Source: an uncultured Lachnospiraceae bacterium (GTDB lineage: Bacteria > Bacillota > Clostridia > Lachnospirales > Lachnospiraceae). From it: a stretch of DNA of 10,106 bases. The stretch's first letter is position 1, and each line of letters starts with the position of its first letter. The stretch covers positions 1-10,106 of the forward strand of contig OMSM01000422.1 in assembly GCA_900313745.1 (NCBI GenBank), given 5' to 3'. The position numbers and the translations under genes were made by a program. This document shows, piece after piece, positions 6,358 to 10,106 of this stretch. The notes under the pieces were generated by a model that saw only the letters and a list, made by a program, of their open reading frames with translations, did no database searches and had not been told where the DNA came from.

Positions 6358-8277
6358 ATGAATAATAAGGAATGCTGTGGTGTATACCGTTCAGGGAACA
6401 GGCTTTATTTCTCCACTGTCCTGAATGATGCTTCCGATGCGGCGGGAAGGGGAGAGCTCTTCCTTGTATTTTATCTTCACCGCGAGGACGGGAAATACGA
6501 CGAGAAGAAGATCGCATTAACGAAAGAAGACTGTCTTGGCAATCTGGTGCGTACCTCCGTAGTTCCGGAGAGCATTGGTTTTGACCCTGAGCTCGATCTT
6601 TACGGCTATATGTCCGGGGAAAACCGTATTCCTGATCCATACGCCGACGGATATCTGTCCGCCGAAACGCCGGACAACATGGAGTTTACGGGCTGTACCG
6701 CGGATGTCAGCCTCTCCGGCCGGGAAAGGCCGGCGGAATGCCGGTCCCGGACTGACTGGAACAGGCGGTTTATTTATCAGTGCCACGTCCGCGGACTGAC
6801 CATCAGCCGCCAGAATCTTCGTGATGAGAGTATCCGGGGGACATTCGAGGGGATGATCCAGATGATTCCCCATATTCTCTCCCTTGGCGCGACAACAGTT
6901 GAGCTTATGCCCGTGGCCGCGCCACGGTGCAGATCCGCTGCGTCAGGCTCTGCCGGAGCGGCGGTAAGGGAGAGCCGTTCTTCGCGGACGGACGCAGGCT
7001 TCCATGACAGCGATTACTGGGGCTTTCATCCCGCGGCACTTCACGCGCTTAACCCGGTTTACGCGCCTTCCGGAAATGTGAGAAAAACTGCTTCCTCCAT
7101 GAGAAAACTCTCCGCCGCGCTTCACGGCGCTTCGCTGGAGCTTATCTTCCAGATCTATCTGAGCGGTCAGGAGACGCCTCAGGAGATCCAGGACATGCTG
7201 CGCTATTATGCGCTGGAATTCGGCGCCGACGGGTTCCATCTGATCGGTGCCGCTCCTCCCTGGGACTACTGCCTGTCCGATCCGGTGCTTGCCGGACTGC
7301 TCTTTATCGGGGAAGGACTGCCGTCAAGGACGGACACAGCAGTATACAGTGACGACTATGCGATGCTTCTCCGCCAGCTCGTCAAGGGCGATGACTTCGT
7401 ACTGAAGAGTTTTCTCTCCTCCTTCGCGGGAAGGAAGGACGGCACGGGAGATATCCGCTACATTACGGATTACCGCGGGTTCACCCTGCTTGACCTGGTC
7501 AGCTACTCCCGCAAGCACAATGAGGCAAACGGAGAGGACAACCGGGACGGAGAGGACCGGAATTTCAGCTGGAACTGCGGTGCGGAGGGCGAGACCTCCA
7601 GCCGGACCATCAATCTTTTACGGCAGCAGCAGATCCGCAATTTCCTTGCCCTGCTGCTCCTTGGCGGCGGGACACCGCTCCTTTTCTCCGGAGATGAGGC
7701 GCTCAACACCCAGTTCGGCAACAATAATCCCTATAACCAGGACAACGAGACAGGCCACATCCTGTTCCGCCGCACAAGGTCAGCGAAGAGCCTCACCGCC
7801 TTCGTGGGTGAGCTCATGAAGTTCCGCGGGAAATATACCGTGCTCACCTCTCCGAAACCGTACCGCTGCGGGGATTACCTCGGTCTCGGATATCCGGATT
7901 TCTCCCTTCACGGGGAGGAGGCGTGGAAGCCGGATCTTGGTCCCTACAGCCACACGGTCGGCATCATGTTCAATCAGGGCTATGCGGAGGAGAATCCGGT
8001 TCCCGGAGAGGGGCCGCTGATTTATATCGCCGTGAACTGCTACTGGGAAGAGGCGTCCTTCGGCCTGCCCAAGCTTTCACCCGGATTCGTCTGGGCTGAG
8101 GTGATGAACACCGTTTCTCCTGACGGTTTTTCAGTCGAACCCAGGAACGCGGGAAGGCCGGATTCGGTAAGGACAGCCCCCAGGTCGGTTTCGGTGTATG
8201 TCAGCATGCGCTCCGCGGATGCAGGGGAGTGCTCTGAGAATGCCCCGGCGGTTCCGGCAAAGGAGAGACGGAAATGA
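6358..8277 (+). CDS. GH13 glycogen-debranching (GlgX/isoamylase)-like protein, probable pseudoenzyme
   Basis: 639 residues, similar to GlgX (657 in E. coli). The order is a CBM48-like N-terminus ending in DLYGYMSG...PDPYADGY, then a GH13 barrel with FIYQCHVRGLT (about 138-148), DYWGFHP (219-225), DLVSYSRKHNEANGEDNRDGE, NFSWNCGAEGET and FLALLLLGGGTPLLFSGDE, then a C-terminal beta domain. These are hallmarks of the GlgX/TreX/isoamylase group. The catalytic positions are changed: region I DVVYNH reads QIYLSG (265-270), the nucleophile motif GFRFD reads GFHLI (Ile296), and the AHD of region IV reads DYR (Tyr372, Arg373). Only the acid/base glutamate (Glu319 in FIGEG) seems kept. It is therefore unlikely to hydrolyse glucans, but may bind them or act as a regulatory subunit. 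ATG 6358 is chosen; TTG 6355 in frame also fits the GAGG site. A Ser/Ala/Arg-rich insertion sits at about 190-216. Confidence 0.8.
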   Translation: MNNKECCGVYRSGNRLYFSTVLNDASDAAGRGELFLVFYLHREDGKYDEKKIALTKEDCLGNLVRTSVVPESIGFDPELDLYGYMSGENRIPDPYADGYLSAETPDNMEFTGCTADVSLSGRERPAECRSRTDWNRRFIYQCHVRGLTISRQNLRDESIRGTFEGMIQMIPHILSLGATTVELMPVAAPRCRSAASGSAGAAVRESRSSRTDAGFHDSDYWGFHPAALHALNPVYAPSGNVRKTASSMRKLSAALHGASLELIFQIYLSGQETPQEIQDMLRYYALEFGADGFHLIGAAPPWDYCLSDPVLAGLLFIGEGLPSRTDTAVYSDDYAMLLRQLVKGDDFVLKSFLSSFAGRKDGTGDIRYITDYRGFTLLDLVSYSRKHNEANGEDNRDGEDRNFSWNCGAEGETSSRTINLLRQQQIRNFLALLLLGGGTPLLFSGDEALNTQFGNNNPYNQDNETGHILFRRTRSAKSLTAFVGELMKFRGKYTVLTSPKPYRCGDYLGLGYPDFSLHGEEAWKPDLGPYSHTVGIMFNQGYAEENPVPGEGPLIYIAVNCYWEEASFGLPKLSPGFVWAEVMNTVSPDGFSVEPRNAGRPDSVRTAPRSVSVYVSMRSADAGECSENAPAVPAKERRK

Positions 8278-8837
8278 CAGACAGGAAAGACCGGATCTCA
8301 CTCGTCAAGGCGGCGGGACATTTCAAGACCATCACAGCTCACCGGATGAAGGTCGCGGAGGGCTGTTTCCGCGCAGGATTATACCGTCAGGGGCTTCTGC
8401 ACGACCTCTCCAAATATCTGCCCGCGGAGTTTCTCACCGGGGCGAGGTATTACACCGGAAAGGAGAGCCCCAACAACGGGGAGCGGAGGAAATACGGCTA
8501 CTCCGGAGCGTGGCTTCACCACAAAGGAAGAAACCGGCACCACTTTGAGTACTGGATAGACTATCCGTTAAGGATGAACCCCGACGCCCTTTACGTTCCG
8601 GTTAAGATGCCCGGTCGATATGTTGTGGAAATGTTCTTCGACCGCGTCGCCGCGTCCAAAACCTATCTGGGCGGCGCCTACAAGGATTCCTCCCCGCTGG
8701 AGTATTACCTTAACGGAAACCCTTCCCGCTTCATGCACCCGGAGACCGCAGCCCTGCTGGAGAAGCTTCTCAGGATGAACGCCGAAAAGGGGGAGGCGGA
8801 GACAATCCGCTACATCAGGAGGCATCTTCACAAGTGA
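8274..8837 (+). CDS. DUF5662 family protein
   Basis: 187 residues. It matches the DUF5662 family, some members of which have been labelled 'catalase' in databases without clear support. Visible features are an N-terminal helix with HFKTITAHRMKVAEGC (His23), the segment GLLHDLSKYLPAEF with a His43-Asp44 pair reminiscent of HD-domain metal sites, WLHHKGRNRHHFEYW (80-94) with four histidines, and VKMPGRYVVEMFFDRVAASKTYLG. The histidines and Asp44 suggest a metal-binding helical protein, possibly a phosphohydrolase-like fold; this is inference and no activity is assigned. There is no signal peptide or membrane segment. The ATG overlaps the stop of the GH13-like gene as ATGA, and AGGAGA lies just upstream, so translation is probably coupled. 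Its own stop overlaps the next start as GTGA. Confidence 0.8.
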   Translation: MTDRKDRISLVKAAGHFKTITAHRMKVAEGCFRAGLYRQGLLHDLSKYLPAEFLTGARYYTGKESPNNGERRKYGYSGAWLHHKGRNRHHFEYWIDYPLRMNPDALYVPVKMPGRYVVEMFFDRVAASKTYLGGAYKDSSPLEYYLNGNPSRFMHPETAALLEKLLRMNAEKGEAETIRYIRRHLHK

Positions 8838-9589
8838 GTGCGGGAGAAGAAGAGTTAAGGCGTTTTGCCGCGGCGAGGATGAAGGTGCTGACGCCGGAGC
8901 ATCCCTACCGCCGGGGCATCGGGATGCAGAGCGAGAAAACCCTGCACAGCATTCTGAAATACTATATTGAGCCCGACGAGAGTTTTCACGAGCAGCCAGT
9001 CGGCAGATACATCGCCGATATTAAGAATGAGGCCGGCATTACCGAGGTGCAGACCGCTAGTTACGGCTACCTGCGCGGGAAGCTCTCCGTTTTTCTTAAG
9101 GATTATCCCGTAACCGTCGTCTGCCCCGTTGTCCATGTGAAGCATATCCAGTGGATCGACCCGGAGAGCGGGGAGTGGCTTAAGAGAAACAGGTCGCCTG
9201 TCACCGGCAGCGTCTTCACGGCTTTCACGGAGCTCTACCGGATCCGTCCTTTTCTTAAAGACCCAGGGCTCACAGTCCGCGTAATACTCATGGACATGGA
9301 GGAATACCGCATTGCCGACGGCTATGCGAGAGAGGGAAAGAAGGGTTCGCACCGTTTCGACCGCGTCCCCGGTGCGCTGATCTCGGACACCCGGCTCCGC
9401 ACGCCGGAGGATTACCGGAGGCTGATCCCGGACTCCCTCCCGGAGGAGTTTACCTCGGCGGATTTTGCCGGGCACTGCCGGGTACGGAAGGGGGAGAGCG
9501 GCACCGCGCTCCTTATCCTCACGGATCTCGGCGCAGTCCGCCGCATCGGGAAGAAGGGACGAAGTTATTTATATCAAAGGTCAACGTAG
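8834..9589 (+). CDS. Predicted PD-(D/E)XK-like nuclease with C-terminal winged helix (uncharacterised)
   Basis: 251 residues, GTG start overlapping the preceding TGA. AGGAGG (8817-8822) lies 11 bases upstream. I recognise it only as a hypothetical protein type seen in Clostridia. Residues 30-85 read as helix (SEKTLHSILKYYIE, Glu34), strand (SFHEQPV), strand pair (RYIADIKNEAGITEVQT) and helix (YGYLRGKLSVFL), then strand VTVVCPVVH. This alpha-beta-beta-beta-alpha-beta order, with Glu34, Asp62 and Glu71-x-Gln73, fits a PD-(D/E)XK nuclease core in which the final Lys is replaced by Gln, a variant known in that superfamily. Conserved-looking segments SPVTGSVFTAFTELYRI and GSHRFDRVPGAL follow. Residues 204-251 (FTSADFAGHCRV...ALLILTDLGAVRRIGKKGRSYLY) resemble a winged helix, probably DNA-binding. 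Nuclease activity is inference. A shorter start at ATG 8879 would keep the core. Confidence 0.7.
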   Translation: MSAGEEELRRFAAARMKVLTPEHPYRRGIGMQSEKTLHSILKYYIEPDESFHEQPVGRYIADIKNEAGITEVQTASYGYLRGKLSVFLKDYPVTVVCPVVHVKHIQWIDPESGEWLKRNRSPVTGSVFTAFTELYRIRPFLKDPGLTVRVILMDMEEYRIADGYAREGKKGSHRFDRVPGALISDTRLRTPEDYRRLIPDSLPEEFTSADFAGHCRVRKGESGTALLILTDLGAVRRIGKKGRSYLYQRST

Positions 9590-9641
9590 CACCGCACCGG
9601 CGTATCCGGTTTATCACCTGTCATAAAGGAGAATACTCAAC

Positions 9642-10106
9642 ATGAAATACAGCGATATCGGCGAGCGTTTCATCCGCTATGCTTCAGTAATCACCCAGTC
9701 CAAAGAGGGCTGCCCCACGACGCCCTCCACCCCCGAACAGCGCGATCTCGCGGTTATTTTAAGAGACGAGCTTGAGGAGATGGGCCTCCCGGAAGTGTAT
9801 TACGACGAGGAGCACTGCTACGTCTACGCGACTCTTCCCGGCAACATTCCCGCAGACGAGGCAAAACTTGCCCTGCTTCCGGACCGCGCTGCCAAACGCC
9901 GGGAGAATACTGCCCCGATTCTCGGACTTGTCGCTCATATGGACACCGTCGACGCCATTGCGAAAAAGGAAGTAAAGCCCCGCAGAATCTGCAGCTACGA
10001 CGGGGGGGATATCGTACTAAACGAGGAGGAGCACGTCGTCCTTTCCCCCGCCATGTTCCCCTCCCTTAACAGGCATAAGGGCTGCGACCTTGTGGTGACC
10101 GACGGG
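9642..10106 (+). CDS. pepT: Peptidase T (N-terminal part)
   Basis: The first 155 residues are visible and the frame stays open to the end of the window. The N-terminus YSDIGERFIRYASVITQSKEG, then PSTPEQRDLA, LEEMGL, ATLPGNIP, AHMDTVD, YDGGDIVLNEEE, VLSPAMFPSL and TDG follow E. coli PepT closely. PepT is a cytoplasmic M20-family aminotripeptidase with two zinc ions; His99 and Asp101 in HMDT are the first zinc ligand and the neighbouring catalytic Asp. The remaining ligands and the dimerisation domain lie beyond the window. Compared with E. coli there is an insertion of roughly 18 charged residues (about 73-90) before the zinc-ligand strand. The start has a strong AAAGGAG (9625-9631) 10 bases upstream. 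The 52-base gap before it holds no clear promoter or terminator. Confidence 0.93.
   Translation, partial: MKYSDIGERFIRYASVITQSKEGCPTTPSTPEQRDLAVILRDELEEMGLPEVYYDEEHCYVYATLPGNIPADEAKLALLPDRAAKRRENTAPILGLVAHMDTVDAIAKKEVKPRRICSYDGGDIVLNEEEHVVLSPAMFPSLNRHKGCDLVVTDG

Overview
The window is densely coded on one strand. It holds nine genes, partial at both ends, with no tRNA, rRNA, CRISPR array or insertion sequence that I can see. Protein styles (a clostridial-type dUTPase, a membrane-anchored MutS-like ATPase, a DUF5662 protein, PepT), strong AGGAGG-type ribosome binding sites and fairly G+C-rich codon choice suggest a member of the Clostridia, perhaps Lachnospiraceae-like. The taxonomic call is inference from family resemblance only.

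Layout. Positions 1-333 are the C-terminus of an amidohydrolase of the MtaD/SsnA deaminase type. Positions 339-6233 form a tight run of nucleic-acid genes: a membrane MutS-like ATPase, ribonuclease HI, dUTPase, glutamyl-tRNA synthetase (gltX) and a compact UvrD/Rep-type helicase. Gaps there are 2 to 25 bases with no visible terminator, so co-transcription is likely. A well-formed sigma-70-type promoter (TTGAGA, 17 bases, extended TGC-TATGAT) lies across the helicase stop codon. It begins a second unit with a leader of about 105 bases, followed by a GH13 glycogen-debranching-like protein, a DUF5662 protein and a predicted nuclease with a C-terminal winged helix. These three overlap by 4 bases each (ATGA, GTGA). 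A short gap then leads to pepT (peptidase T), which runs off the end.

Four points deserve attention. (1) The helicase has no ATG, GTG, TTG or CTG start that keeps its Q motif; the best-placed start is an ACG codon 8 bases after a perfect GGAGG. (2) The GH13-like protein keeps the fold signatures of GlgX/isoamylase enzymes but has lost both catalytic aspartates, so it looks like a pseudoenzyme. (3) The 251-residue protein at 8834-9589 shows a PD-(D/E)XK-like core in an ExQ variant plus a winged helix, and is apparently uncharacterised. (4) The leader before the GH13-like gene can form competing hairpins and contains a 25-codon ORF with four consecutive arginine codons.
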